From Pithys albifrons albifrons (lineage: Eukaryota > Chordata > Aves > Passeriformes > Thamnophilidae): DNA of 64,000 nt. Below, piece by piece: positions 39,801 through 52,283 of the stretch; the first letter of the stretch is position 1; every line of letters begins with the position of its first letter. Location of the stretch: assembly GCF_047495875.1 (NCBI RefSeq), contig NC_092466.1:16984561-17048560 (forward strand), in the 5' to 3' direction. The position numbers and the translations under genes are program-made. The notes below the pieces were generated by a model that was not told the origin of the DNA, did not search any database, and saw only the letters and a program-made list of their open reading frames with translations.

Positions 39801-42220
39801 TAAGGACTGAAAATCAAGATAAAAAGTTTCCCCACAGATGCTATTTCTGCCTCTGAACTGTTGCATGTTTGTATTCAACAACTCAACCTCTACTGAAACA
39901 CTACGACATAAGCAGCACGTACTTTATGTATCTTTCTACAGAATTATTTTTATTAAAGTAGCTTTAATAAAGCCTACTCTTGAAATTCTCCTTGTACATA
40001 TGTTGTCTCTAAATACTCATATTTGAAGATGTACCACATAATAATTTTTAAAAGATCAGAATTTTTGCTAAGTGGAGATTTGCAAATTGCAAAGTTTGTT
40101 TTCACTCTGATTTAGAATAAAACCCAAATATTACTGTTATCTAGTGTAACAGTAAATTTAAAATAAGTATTTTGAAGGGACATGATTTCTTTCCTCAATT
40201 TTATACTTTGATTCAGTTTCATGACCTCTCAGTAGAACATGTGCACAGCATATGATCTAACACAGCTGAAATATTTTATTTAATTATTTAAAAATAGAAC
40301 AAAGGCAGCTGCTAGTTACTACTGATCAAAATATTTTTTTAGATCAGAATGCCCCTGTTTGTGTTGTAATGCAATAGTTTGACACGGATAAACACATTGC
40401 AACAGTGACATGTTACACCATAGACAGGAGACACTTTGATGTAAGAAAGAAACATTCTAATCAGTAATAAGTAGCATCTACTTAGTTATTCTGATAATTC
40501 AGTTTTGCCCTTAGGTCAAAGTAGTACATAAATAAAAAAGGTTATAAAATACTGAAAATATATTCTTTCCTCATTAAGGAGAAACTGTCCCTCATATTTG
40601 TTCAGCATGTAACATATTTTATTGGCAACTCAGAAAGTAAGACAGACTATTCAGGAAAAACATCTCAGGAGATACTGCACATTTCTGTCATACAGCCTTG
40701 CTATGACTGACAGAGGGACAGCCAGATATCCCAGGTGATATACAGCAAATCATCATTAATTAGAAGCTTAACAGTTCCTTTAGCAAACTTTTTTCCTTTC
40801 TTTTTTCCCTCCTTTTTGAAAGAAGAAATGTATTTATGACTGTCATTTGAAAGAGAAGAAAAATTTGGAGTTGGTCTTGATGGTAGCGAAAACAGGTAGA
40901 GAAGTCTGACTGTCCTGGGACAAAAGAAAATGAGACTTCCTTTTTAATTAATTCACATTCCTTAAACTTCAAGGCGTGAAAATGACAAATTATTTGTAAA
41001 GTTCAACAAGTCCCAGACTGTGAGGACAGAGAGACAAGAATCTACAGCAGAGTTCCCCTAACTAGCTGGAAAAGCTGAGAAAAAGAAACCAGTTTCAGAC
41101 AGAAACAAAACAAGAGCTGACACCGAGCACCTTCTCCCAAGATGGGGCTCAAGATAAAATAAATGCAACATAGATGGATATGCTGGTAATTTACTTAAAT
41201 CCAAAAGCTCAGAGCTAGATATCAAATCTCTCTTACAGCAAGAAACACAAAAAAAGAACGGGAGTGCCCCTGGCTGGAGAGCACCAAGCACTGCCCATCA
41301 GCCTGGGCCAGCACTCCTCAGTGCGAGTCATTCAGTGCTCCCAGAGCAAGACCAGTTCGGTTCTGCTGCACTGACAACCTGTCAGACTTTCTCTGTCCCA
41401 GACTCGCAAGCAACGTCCTCCCAAAAGAGTCACTTGATCACACGCCCTCTCAAGGTCAAGTGGATCATGCTTTAAAAAAAGTGACCTGCTCTGGTGACCT
41501 TGAAATAAACTCCATGTCCATGACCTGCAGGACAAAGTCGGACCATACCTCAAATTCAGAGAAGGGTATGAAGCTTCAACTACCATAAAACAGGAAGACA
41601 GACCCTTCCTTTCTCACCCCAAGCTTCTCCACTACTGCACAACGCAGAGCATGAGGAACACAGACCCCCAAATGAGAAGAAAATACCCCAGAACCATTTC
41701 ACTTTGGTCTTCACATCAGTGTATCTCACAGTCAAAACTTTCCAGCACTTAATAAGATCTAACATCTTTTGTCTCGCCCTAACAATATGAAATCCCATTT
41801 GTTTAAAAGAAACCTGAAACAACTGTAGAGCATAACCTTGATACAGTGGCTCTTTTAGAATCCTGTATAATAGCTGATGCAGTATAAACTTTCTGTAAGA
41901 TGTTGAACATAACAGTGGGACTCCAGTTGAACTACATATCTTTTGAAGTGACTGCAGCAAGAGACCCAGCTGTGCAATTTGCTGATACACAAACTCATGT
42001 TTTGGATATGCCACTTAGATAATATTATGATTGTACACTTGTAATAAATGTATACACATTCCACTGTTTCTTCCTAAAGCAGATAAGATTATCTTAAGAT
42101 GGGAAAACAGAAGTTTTGCATAACTGAAAACTCATTCATTAGCAAAAAGTTTAGAGCAATACTGAAAAGCTGATTTTTGTTTAAACACCAAGCAAGCATG
42201 GACATATGAATATTCCTAAC
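33881..42220 (-). other. CPEB3: CPEB3 intron (8.3 kb)
   Basis: A+T-rich intron. It contains a short CA repeat (37,875-37,888). There is a locally more G+C-rich stretch around 41.05-41.65 kb with a 144-codon open frame beside it on the gene strand, which I do not call coding. I recognise nothing else. Confidence 0.8.
37875..37888. repeat. (CA)7 dinucleotide repeat
   Basis: Fourteen bases of perfect CA repeat within an intron. Confidence 0.9.
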
Positions 42221-42380
42221 CTGTAAAATGATTCCTCCACATTATATCAGCGAAACTCATTGGTGGGCCACTGGGAGGGTAGTGTTTACCTTTCAGAGGC
42301 TCATGATCAGTCCTTATCATATCCATTAAGGAATTTTCCAAAGAGTGCAAGTTAAAAGTGTCATAGGGCCTATTCCGGTC
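42221..42380 (-). CDS. CPEB3: CPEB3 second coding exon (160 bp)
   Basis: The acceptor is TTCTTCTAG|GACCGG and the donor ACAG|GTTAG. The exon starts in phase 0 directly after the Q codon of the first coding exon and ends with one base of a split glycine codon. The 53 complete codons read DRNRPYDTFNLHSLENSLMD, then a MIRTDHEPLKGKHYPPSGPP segment and MSFADIMWRNHF followed by T. This is the conserved region between the disordered N-terminus and the alternatively spliced linker of CPEB2/3/4. From memory, mammals have Ala where this sequence has Thr as the last full residue. The donor has T rather than A or G at intron position 3, so it is slightly weaker than the other donors of this gene. Confidence 0.96.
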
Positions 42381-42895
42381 CTAGAAGAAAAAAATAAAGA
42401 AGGAAAGAATAAGTGTTATTGAAAAGATCATTTTTTAATACAGGTTCATTTCCTGTTACCTAAACTCCAGCATCCAATGCAAGTTTCTTCTGGATAGAAC
42501 TTTTTATAATTAAAAAAAAGATAAATACAAGCCTACAGTTGTTAAAATCATCCCCTTTATTTTGCAATTGCTACTTTCACCAGTATAGCTATGTAGAGGC
42601 TTTTAATATTTCTAAAAATATACATACAAACAGTAGCTATTTCTAAATATTATCATTTAAATAAGAACTTAGATATAAAGCAATATCAAGGTTTACATTG
42701 GAGAAGTGAAATTGTGAGATTTTTGGTTTACAGCTTCATCCTCTGCCTTCAGTCACTGCTACCTTAATCCCAGAGCAGAAGCAAGCAGTGCTCGAGATGC
42801 CAGCAGGCAAATTTGTTCCAGAAAGCACCAAGCAATTCTTCAAATGTCTAAAATTAATCTCACAGGTTTTAGGAAAGTACACTAGGTGCAAGAAC

Positions 42896-42910
42896 AAAAA
42901 AAAAAAAAAA
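42896..42910. repeat. Poly-A run (15 bp)
   Basis: Homopolymer A run on the plus strand. No retrosequence is recognisable next to it. Confidence 0.9.
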
Positions 42911-45359
42911 GCAAGCTAGAATATGCAACACTTCCACAGCAGGGCACTCAAAAGACCAAGCAAGGGTTGGTTTGTATTGCTTCAATCTCCCATTTTTAAT
43001 TTGCTGTAGTTCTGCTTCTGTTTTAAAAGGGGAAAATAAAACAAAAAAACAGAATCAATCTTTAGCAGGCCAACTAGAACAACCAGTTTCAAAGTTCAGG
43101 AACAATCCCAGAGAGGAAACAGTCTACTAGTGTCCATGAATCTGGAGTACAGTACACAACAGGACATACATAACAGAATGGCCCCTTCTGGTTAGCCTGT
43201 TTCTAAAAAAAAATTGGTTTTCTTATTGTCACCAATGTAATTTAAAAAAAAAAATGGGTGTTTGGACACTATATTATGCTGCAATTAATAAAGAGTATTC
43301 CTCCAGGAACAATGTTTTTCACATGCTGGTTACTAGAAGACATTCTTGCTTGAAAGAATAAAATTTAAAATCCTCAGAGAAGCAGCAGAAGTATCCATAG
43401 AGAAGGTAATCAAAGTTTTTTCCTAAGTATTATTTCTCTTGAACCCTCTTGTTCTTAAGTTGTCTTTAAAGAAAACAAAAGGAGAGAATGAGTTCACTGG
43501 TTTAAATTAAGCTTGCTTTCACTGTTCCTGTTCTGGAATTAAAATAAATACACATTATTAAAAGCTTGCTTTTACAGAAAATTCTGAAATATAGATCATC
43601 TTACTGCCAAAAATCTCATGCCTCCACAGTGCCCACTCTAAACTGAAGAACCAACTTCCTTTCTCCAACACGGTAATGTTGTATTTTCTGTAAGTGAACT
43701 GGCATTGTCTTCTTCACGCATTTATTTTATTTCTATTAAGCATTTTTTGGCAGTCAAACATGATGTTCAAAGAATAATACTTGATTTCTGTTGGAAGCTA
43801 CACTAAGCACTAAAGTTCAAATGAGCTCACTGATTTCAAGTTTCATTGTTGACGATTTTTAAGTATTTACAGCTGTTTAAAACGCCAACACTTGGATATA
43901 CAGTATTTAAAAGGGTACTTGTTCACCTATCCAGGTGGATAAATACATTGCAATATAAAATAAAATGTATGCTCAGGAAATCTAAAGTAGATCCTGGGGG
44001 GGAAAATAACCACAAGCCAAACAAAAAACTCCAGAACAGGTTTTTTTGAGGTTTTTTTTCCCTAACAGAAAACTTTGTTTAATACAATCCACTTCTTATT
44101 AAGAAGTAGTAGGAGAGAAGAGTTTATTTCATATTCACTTCCTTTAAAAAAATGCAGGGCTATACCAGAATGAAAAAGTCTAAAATGGACATAAAAAATG
44201 CCCTTCTTGCAAGAATTTTTGCCTTTTTGTATTTGCTGCCTTTAAATACATGTACTGTGTATATGTAAGGAGGTCAGATTTTTCAACACCCAACTATGAT
44301 ATCTTTTTGAAGAGAAACTTTCAAAGCAAACATACAGCTTTTATGCTAAGTAGGAGTAGGAAAGTACTTTTCAGTCAGATCAGTCCCCTGATCTGGTTTA
44401 CTACACAACTTTAGCAGAGCTGAGCTGGCAAAACCAACACTGGAGAGCAAAAGGGCAGGACTGCTGCTTTTGCCACAATAATAATTTATTCCAGCTTTAA
44501 ACATTCCTGAGATTACAGTCTTAGAGGTCAGAAGGTATGAGTTCAGAAGAGGACACAGCCTACAAACTGAATGCAGTTGTTCTTTATTAACATATGAATG
44601 TTATATTTTAACTATGGTACTATAGCAGCAAATCTCTGGGAGGTCCTACTTTGTTCTAAAACTTCGCAAGGAGCTGGGCACATGGACACATGTGAAAAAA
44701 GGGAGAAAAAAATTGCAGCATCGAGGCAACACTTGCACAGCAGATTTGTTAGAATGCCCCCCTACAATATATTTTCAAGATGAAATTAGACCTATATTGG
44801 ACACAGGAAGATCAATTTAATCAAAACCCTTTACCTAGGCAATTATAACACTTCCCATTATAGTACTTGAGCAAGATAAATCTAGTAAAGGAAATTTTAC
44901 ACACAACAGCTTTTACGAGTATATTGTGGCATGTGAGTAAGTATAACACATGCTGACTACAGATTTTGTAGTGTGGGTGATAAAACAAACAAGTCAGGGC
45001 TAACATTCTAGCTCCTAAATAAAAGAGCTACTACCATTTTCCTTAGTAGCTTTCATTTCAGTAGTAACTCATTTGTACTCAGCAGATTTGAAGATTGTTC
45101 CCAAATTCAGCCATTTCTTCTAAGAAGATTGGTGCTTCTGCACACAAACACACACAATTGTGTTTCCTCATTTCTCAGCACAAACAGGTTCTCCTGCTTT
45201 TGTGAACAGACACTGTTCCATCTCCCGGATTTGCCTTTTGCATTCTTTCCACAGGCCAAACCTACTGCCAAACAATCTCAACAACAAAAACAATTCATAA
45301 AGGCCCATAGTAGCACATGAGAACTTTGCAAGGAAGTTTTGGGATTAGGATTGTGAATG

Positions 45360-45363
<4 letters not shown>

Positions 45364-45409
<46 letters not shown>
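45364..45409. repeat. Compound microsatellite (TC)n(TA)n
   Basis: An uninterrupted TC run of 27 bp (45,364-45,390) passes directly into a TA run to 45,409, followed by CATATA. It lies within the long CPEB3 intron. Confidence 0.97.
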
Positions 45410-46375
45410 CATATAAAATACACAATGACAAAGCATAATAAATAACTTGGAAAAGAAGTTCAAAAATCCAGCAAGTCTGGAAAATCTGCCAGGATATCTT
45501 CCTAGAGAAGACAAAGCTCCTAACACCTACTTAGATAAACTACATTACGGATAAAAGGGAAATCTCCAGCTACAAGGCACTGCCTTTGGCTACACCATAA
45601 TCATTAAGTCAGCAAAAGATTAAGTCCAGCCTGCCCATGTTGGACTGTACTTTTGCTGGGTACAGACAGCAGCTCCTTCCTTGTTAGCTACTAGTGTATA
45701 CAGCAGCCTATTTCAGGTCTTAAAATATTCCAGCCTTGAAAGAAAGAAAAACAGTTTAGTAATAAGAGCTTTTAGAGAAGATATGGGTACTAAAACTTTG
45801 AATTCCAGCCCTTGGCTGTTATCTGTATATTCGTCCATGACATAGACTTCCTCAAAGTGTACATGTTAAGCACACTGAAAAATTAAAAATGCATATGCAG
45901 GATCAGATGTTTGAAGGATCACAAAGTGAAATGGACCTGTAGTTGGAGCTGGGTCTCAACCTTCTGCCTCTAAATATCTTACTTGTAAATCGGATTAAAA
46001 ATGTCACAAAATGCAGTGTCTATAATCTGTTAATTAAAAAAACTAAAACCAAAAGTAACTGCCAAAAATAACTGCAGTCGAGACACTAAAATAAAATGAG
46101 AAAACACAACAATGTGCATTTTAGCTGAATTTTACACTTTTGTCCATCTATATTATGCCAGTCTTTAATTACTCAACCACAATAATTATTCCAAGGTCTC
46201 CTGTCTCCATTCAACACACATAATGAACCAACTCCAGGGATGAATCAAAACAGTGCTCTGAAGAGGTCTGTTTATCTCTACGACAGATACCAGTGTTGCT
46301 TATTCCAGGAGGTGGCTGAGTTGCAATCAGTGCATCAGCAAATTCCAGGAAGGGAAAAGACATTCTGAAAGTTAC

Positions 46376-46440
46376 CTTAATTAGGAGAACAAGGTTACAC
46401 AGGAGTACCTGAAGTATGTCATTGCCAAGTGCGAGCAACG
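46376..46440 (-). other. Exon-like block E, unassigned (65 bp)
   Basis: The acceptor is TTCATTTCCAG|CG at 46,440 and the donor ATTAAG|GTAACT at 46,376. Twenty-one codons read LLALGNDILQVLLCNLVLLI then K, a leucine-rich helix. It ends in phase 0, the same phase in which the next downstream CPEB3 exon (42,380) begins, so splicing of this chain into CPEB3 would keep frame. An earlier donor inside the block (CTTCAG|GTACTC) is also possible. Confidence 0.22.
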
Positions 46441-46594
46441 CTGGAAATGAAAAGAACTTCTCCCCATCTGTTGTACCCTGTAAGGTGGCAGGTTTGTTCT
46501 GCCCATTCAGCCTCACAGCACGGGCATGTAAGGGCAGGGCATACCCTGCACTACTTCAGTTCCCTCCCAATAGATACACAAACTGTGTCTTTAC

Positions 46595-46776
46595 CAGTGA
46601 GAGGGAAAGATAAAGAACGAGAAAAAAAATGTATGACTACACTATGGATGACAATGCCAAGACCATTGCTTGCAGTTTCAACGACAACAGGTGCTAAGTG
46701 GATCTTAATACAGCCTGATCTCCTCACTAAGTCTTTCAGCTTGGATAGGTAGGCCAAAGTAATTGGAACTAATGAA
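46595..46776 (-). other. Exon-like block D, unassigned (182 bp)
   Basis: The acceptor is TTTCCTTTTTTAG|T at 46,776 and the donor TCACTG|GTAAAG at 46,595. It is open for 60 codons, including LVPITLAYLSKLKDLVRRSG and LAPVVVETASNGLGIVIHSV. It begins with one base (block C leaves two) and leaves one base (block E begins with two), so C-D-E join in one frame. Confidence 0.25.
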
Positions 46777-47791
46777 CTAAAAAAGGAAATTACTGACATA
46801 TCTCATGGCAGAGACATGGAGAACACACATCTTGCTCCAAAAACTGAAGCTGTATCATCTTTTTCTGTCTTCTTCTTATGGCAGCAAAGACACTTGACCA
46901 TTAATTACTGAAGTACAGTTAAAAGGTGGAAAGTTTTATCCTGCCTAGCTATCATCCATAGTCAAATGCTTAACATGTAACATGGCTGCATGTGTCAAAT
47001 CCTTGATGGCATGGTCATCTGCATCCATAGCATGAAACACACTGAGCTGAGATACCCCTGATCTGCCTACTTTTTAGTGTGCAAGCAGCAAAACCTCAGC
47101 TACCTGGACCCTTCTCAAGATACATTTCCTTGTGTCTACTTATTTCAGTTCATCTGTTAACTGACTTGCTATTAAGCTTCCAAGCTTCCTATCCTCTGAA
47201 CAATATTTCAGTTTCGGTAATTTATTTCAGTGGTTCACATTTTCATGCTGCTCTAGATTTTTAGGCTTTCTGCACCAGTTTGTGGCACAACACAACCCAA
47301 CTCTGCTGAGCAGTAAGATGGCTTCCTCTCACTGAAATATTGAGAGTTCCAGAATGCCAAAACTCCAGTTAGGCTCACAGAAGTCTCAGCACGTTTACTT
47401 ACTAGATTCTTACTAGCTATTACACGTGTATTTTGATGAGAAGAATGAGATGAGACCCCAGGGAACAGCTGAAACTCTTACAGCTTAAACAACTTCCCTA
47501 TCAATGCAAACTTCTTCACTGTGGTCACTGCAGTGTTTCTTTCTGTGCCCTACATAAACCTGGATTTGGTTGCACAGGATTGCTACGCATTGCCAACTAA
47601 AGCTGAAGTCAATGGAAGCAGAGCTTTGAATAAATACAGGATAAAATGCCAGCACTGTTTTAAACTGGGCTCACTCACCCTGTTCTAGCACCTGCAACAG
47701 GGGTTATTACTAAGAACACGAGGAAAACAAGTTTGTTTCCCTCCAGTATCCCAATCCAAAGTAGTAAAAACAACTGCAAAAAAAGTCTTAC

Positions 47792-48113
47792 TGAAGTTTG
47801 GCTTGGGCCATGCTCACCATGCCATGATGGTGCACATGAATGATCACACACAGCACGCTCCAAATGCTCTCTGAGCACTCTTTAGCTCCTCGCAGCTTCT
47901 GCTGTGATGCAGTCCCACTTGCACTCTCAATAAAGTCTAAAAAAACCCCTCTCAAAATATAGGAAATCTGAAGAATATGCTCACATGATAAAGTAATATG
48001 ATCATTTTGAAAAAGAATCAAAAAACTGTAAATAGCAAGTGTTACTTCCTTTGCAGCTTGGCACTGGAATGCTGCCAATAAGAACATGACTGACAACACA
48101 GATGCATGCAGAA
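47792..48113 (-). other. Exon-like block C, unassigned (322 bp)
   Basis: The acceptor is TTCTGGTTTTTCTAG|TT at 48,113 and the donor CTTCA|GTAAGAC at 47,792. It is open for 106 codons plus partial codons. The translation includes LAAFQCQAAKEVTLAIYSFL, CEHILQISYILRGVFLDFIE and SASGTASQQKLRGAKECSES, ending near MVSMAQAKL. This is the longest open stretch in the window outside CPEB3. Phase matches block D. The helical, leucine-rich character suggests a repeat-helix protein, but no family is identified. Confidence 0.28.
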
Positions 48114-51100
48114 CTAGAAAAACCAGAAATTTCAGTAATTTTTTCTTTATACTGGATTTAATAAAAATATGAAAGAAGCAAAACAAATAACAAGATAAGA
48201 CATAGGCAGGATGGAAGAATATGGTAAATTTGTCTATGCCCATAATGGAGAACTATACAACACAGGTACTAGTCCTAAGTTGTAACAGAATTTTATTTTA
48301 ATTCCACTCTCTTTTGATTTTCCAGTTAATTTTGGATAGTGTTAAACTGAGCTGAATTTACTGTGTTCCTTTAGTGGAACAAAATGGGGTATGTTTTCTT
48401 ATGTTATTGTTGCTCTTGGAATGTCCACAGAAGACACACATCAACTTCTCACACATTTGTCTTTTCGCAGTAGTAACTGTAGCACATTTTATTTTCACAG
48501 TGTTTGGAAGTTCACTGGGCAAAAGGTGAATTTTTAAAGCTTGTTTCAAAAGCTTTTAAGAAAAATGAGGAAGTTTAATACAAATATAAAACAATATCTA
48601 ACTGTATATAGATTATGACAATATTTCCATGTAATTTGAAGAATAACATTTCAAAACTGTAGTTAACAATATTTAGTCATCTTGTCTGTGTTATATAAAC
48701 TTTTATAGTTAACATGCAAGAACTCAGATTCAAGCCAAAAGCCTTGAAAACTTGACCTACTCGAGCAATTTTTCCATAAAGGTAAAGTTATATTACCCCC
48801 TTATAAATTCTAAGTTCTAAAATGTCACAAGAAAACTAAAATCTTTGAGTGAAATGCTTGCAATTTTTCTTTTCAGATTAACTAAAAAACACGGAAATAG
48901 GAAGAGATAAAATAAGCATTATAAAGAAATAGAAAAACTAATAAAAATTGTATTATTAATTTTAAATGTCCTTTCACTTTGCAACCAAGATGCCCTTTTT
49001 GTACACATTTAATACCTGCTCAAAAAAACCCAAACTTCAGTCATTATAGCCATAAGACTTGGCATCATAATCACTTAAACAGCATATCCTGCCAAGTTAC
49101 TGCATACTCAGTATTTGTTTGCAAAATGCAGGGAAGAAAGTAATTGAAATTACCCTGCATTTTCCTTAATAGAGGTGGTAACTACAGAACAGACTGAGAG
49201 GAATACATTAACTGTTCCCCTGGTTTAGGCAACTCATGTTCTGGTGTTGCAAGGAACAAACCATAATATGGCCCTACTAGTTTGGATACAAACTATACAC
49301 GCACATATATAAATATATGACCTCTATAGCATAATAGTTTCTTTCCTTAGAGCCTTACTAAAACACAGCCTACCTATTGTGTTCTTTGAAGCACTCTTAG
49401 TTGTTCTTCCAATACAGACTTTTATAATATGCCATGCACAGCATTTACATGATCACTACTGTTATTTCTCCACCCCAGACTCAACAACAGGAAAGCACCT
49501 ACTCAACTGTTTACATCACCTCACCTAATGCTCCCATGGGGAAACACCGTTTTTTACCAGCAAACAGAAACGTAACAATTTTGCCATGAAAACAATTAAA
49601 CAATGTGTTAAAAAACCCCAAACAAATAGAAACCCCAGAATAACAAAAAAATCAGAAGAATCTACAAAACATCTATTATTCTTACACCCATTACCCTGCT
49701 GGAAGGAATGATCTGCAGACAGCACAACTAACTGAGCACTCACTGACAGGAATTATGTTTAGTCATATTTTGTCCAATGTGATGCTTTAGATAAAAATCT
49801 GCTCATCAGTCCTGCTGCTGAATGCATCTCAAAAAGCTGATGTACCCACTTTCTATTATAGTTACTGATTCCAGTAACAAATGGTTCTAACACTTGTAAA
49901 ATATAGGATTAGAGTAGTTACACCCAAGATGACCATCAATTCACAAAAACAAGCAAGTGGAAAAAAAAGTTGTCAGCAGTAGAATTTACAAGGCCATTCA
50001 TTATACTCTTGAGCCATTAAAATGACATAATTCAACTGGTTCATTGGCCCACTGTGCGAGAGTTCAGCACTGATAAGTTACCTTTGGGCTTCTACCACTC
50101 TGTTCAGTAGAATGTTGCCTGTGTCCCAGAGCAAGCAAGAACTAACACTGACCTAAGAACTACTTGCCAGATAAATCAGCACAAGTTCAGTGCAAACCTC
50201 AATCACAAGATGAAAGCAAAGGTGCAAAGGAGAAGGGAGCACTGGAAGTGCCACCATGTGAAAGGATCTGAATGATGGCACTTGGCAGTCTGGACCACAT
50301 AATGTAAAAGACAGTAGAGACACATTGTATAAGGAAGCCTTGTCTCAGAAAGATTTACAGGCTGTCTCATGGCAGGAGAGCAAATGAGACAAAATGGGGG
50401 ACAGAAAAGAATACAAGTAATCATTGTCAAACAGATGTCTGAGCATCATTGCCCAGTAGCTTCATTTACTAAGGCCACCACAGCAAAGGAGACTCCAGGG
50501 TTTCTCAGACACAGAAACGGAGGTTTTGCCTATCATAACACAGGATACATTGGTAATTTTTAAAAAAGGTGTCAATGAAATATTTAAGCCTGATGACAAA
50601 TAAAACATTGTCTCTCATCCAAACTCATTATGCTTTTAAGAAAAATGTGCCAAAATAATATCTAACTGGCACATTTCAGCTCAGGCTCCTGTTCCATTTC
50701 TGTTGTGCTTAGAAAATAGCACCTCCTGAACAAAAATCCTGTAGGTGTCAGAACTCCAGACACCAATTCCAGCAAAAGAGAGGTAACACATTTCATCTGT
50801 TCACACAGGACAAGATCTTCCTACGGGTTTGGAGAACTACCCTTACAGAGGACAGTCATTTCCCATTTCAATGCACATATAGGCCTTTCCTTCTAAAAGG
50901 AAAGCAATGAAATGTTAAGAATAGTGGGGATAGTTGTTCAGTAAGGGCTGGGGGGAACTGCGGTCATCTACCATCTAAACGAGGCCAGAAACATCACAAT
51001 GTTCCAGTTCCCAGAAAAGATAAGCAGGTGACCTTTTCAGCATGATGTCACTTTGCATTCAGCAGGATTTAAAGAAAATGTTTCATCTATTAGTTGCAAT

Positions 51101-51541
51101 ATATTTTTAATTACTAAAATTACTCATGTGAGTTATTACAGCATGATTAACACACAAGACAAATTGTGGCACACAAAAATCCACTCAGTCACCTTCTTTC
51201 TAACAGGGGTTGAAAAGAGTTAGGCAGCAAATGCTCTCCATCCTGGGACTTTATCAAGGACATAATCTATCATAGAATCCCAAACTGTCTCAGCCACCTT
51301 CTCGTAAGGGAAACAGAACTACAGGCTCTCTCAAGCTGTACACCTATTTCTAAACATAAGCTGAGACTCCTGTATAGCCATTGAGATATGAGGCAAACCT
51401 TTTCCTTAGTGTCATGACATTAAAAATTTTAAATTAAGAATATTTGCTGTTAAGTACTTGATCATCTGCAAAATTACCAAAGGTTGCACATATGCAACTG
51501 AACAGGTTGGAAACAGCAGACAGGAGCAATCTAAAGACCAT

Positions 51542-51875
51542 TTATGGCATCAACCTCCTCTTAGAGGAAGGAAAGGCAAAAACAGAACACAAAAAAATAC
51601 AGCCCAAAATAATGTTTTCATTAGAAGCAACTCTTAAAAGGATATTCACAGGAGCAAGAAAAACACTTTCATTTTCCATTATAGGAGCTAAACTGATTAG
51701 CACATGGCAAATTTGATGCTCCAGACAGGAAAAATGTCTTGAGATAAAAGCCTGCCTGATTTGCAACCAAATTCTGCTTTTTTGTACAAGGTAATAAAGA
51801 CTGACAGGCGCCTTAAGAAATGCTGTCAGAAGGAAAGATCCAGGATGGTCAGCCAGTTCCATATATGCAGGGAAA
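51542..51875 (-). other. Exon-like block X, unassigned (open ~110 codons)
   Basis: The acceptor is CCTTCTTACAG|T at 51,875, followed by an open frame to a stop at 51,542. Segments include ELADHPGSFLLTAFLKAP and LISLAPIMENESVFLAPVN, followed by ILLRVASNEN, which look like armadillo/HEAT-type helices. I found no convincing donor, and its one-base start does not match the one base left by block B, so at least one linking exon would be needed. It could be chance. Confidence 0.2.
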
Positions 51876-51971
51876 CTGTAAGAAGGTCAGCATGAATACC
51901 TTGGACAACAAACGTCTAGAAAATGATGTTACAGTAAAATCATAAGTGAGCAATTCAGATCTGTAGAAAGC

Positions 51972-52283
51972 CCTGTGAGACTTAACCAGAAGCAGCAAGG
52001 AGCTCAGCCGCTGCTGGCTGATAGGGAGGAGGTTTACTCCCTAAGAATTCACAGAGTAGGAATTCACAGGACTCTGCAGGTGCACAAAAACAGCCAGGAT
52101 GAAATAATATAAACATGGGACTTGTGCGAGATAGGGTTTAACCAACTGAAGTTTCTAGCGTGGTGGTGTGTAACTCTTTTAGCCAATAAGCTGTAGTCCT
52201 AACCGTATATAAACTGTGCTTTGTGTAATAAAATGTCTTCACTGTGAATCTCATAGATTGGTGTGAAGTCCAGCTCCTCCGCC
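51972..52283 (+). mobile_element. Probable ERV-type solo LTR (approximate ends)
   Basis: Within ~300 bp the plus strand shows the order expected of an LTR: a TGTGAGAC-type start, CCAAT (AGCCAATAAG, about 52,180), a TATA box (GTATATAAAC, about 52,205), a polyadenylation signal (AATAAAATG, about 52,228) close behind it, then a CTTCACTGTGAATC-type R/U5 and GGTGTGAAGTCCAGCTCC. Such compact TATA-to-polyA spacing is typical of retroviral LTRs. No gag, pol or env is recognisable on either side, so this would be a solo LTR, opposite in orientation to CPEB3. I could not find a target-site duplication, so the boundaries are rough. Confidence 0.55.

Noticed and set aside
50203..50430. Minus-strand open frame that resembles another helical exon
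   Set aside because: The acceptor phase does not match neighbours and the donor is poor.
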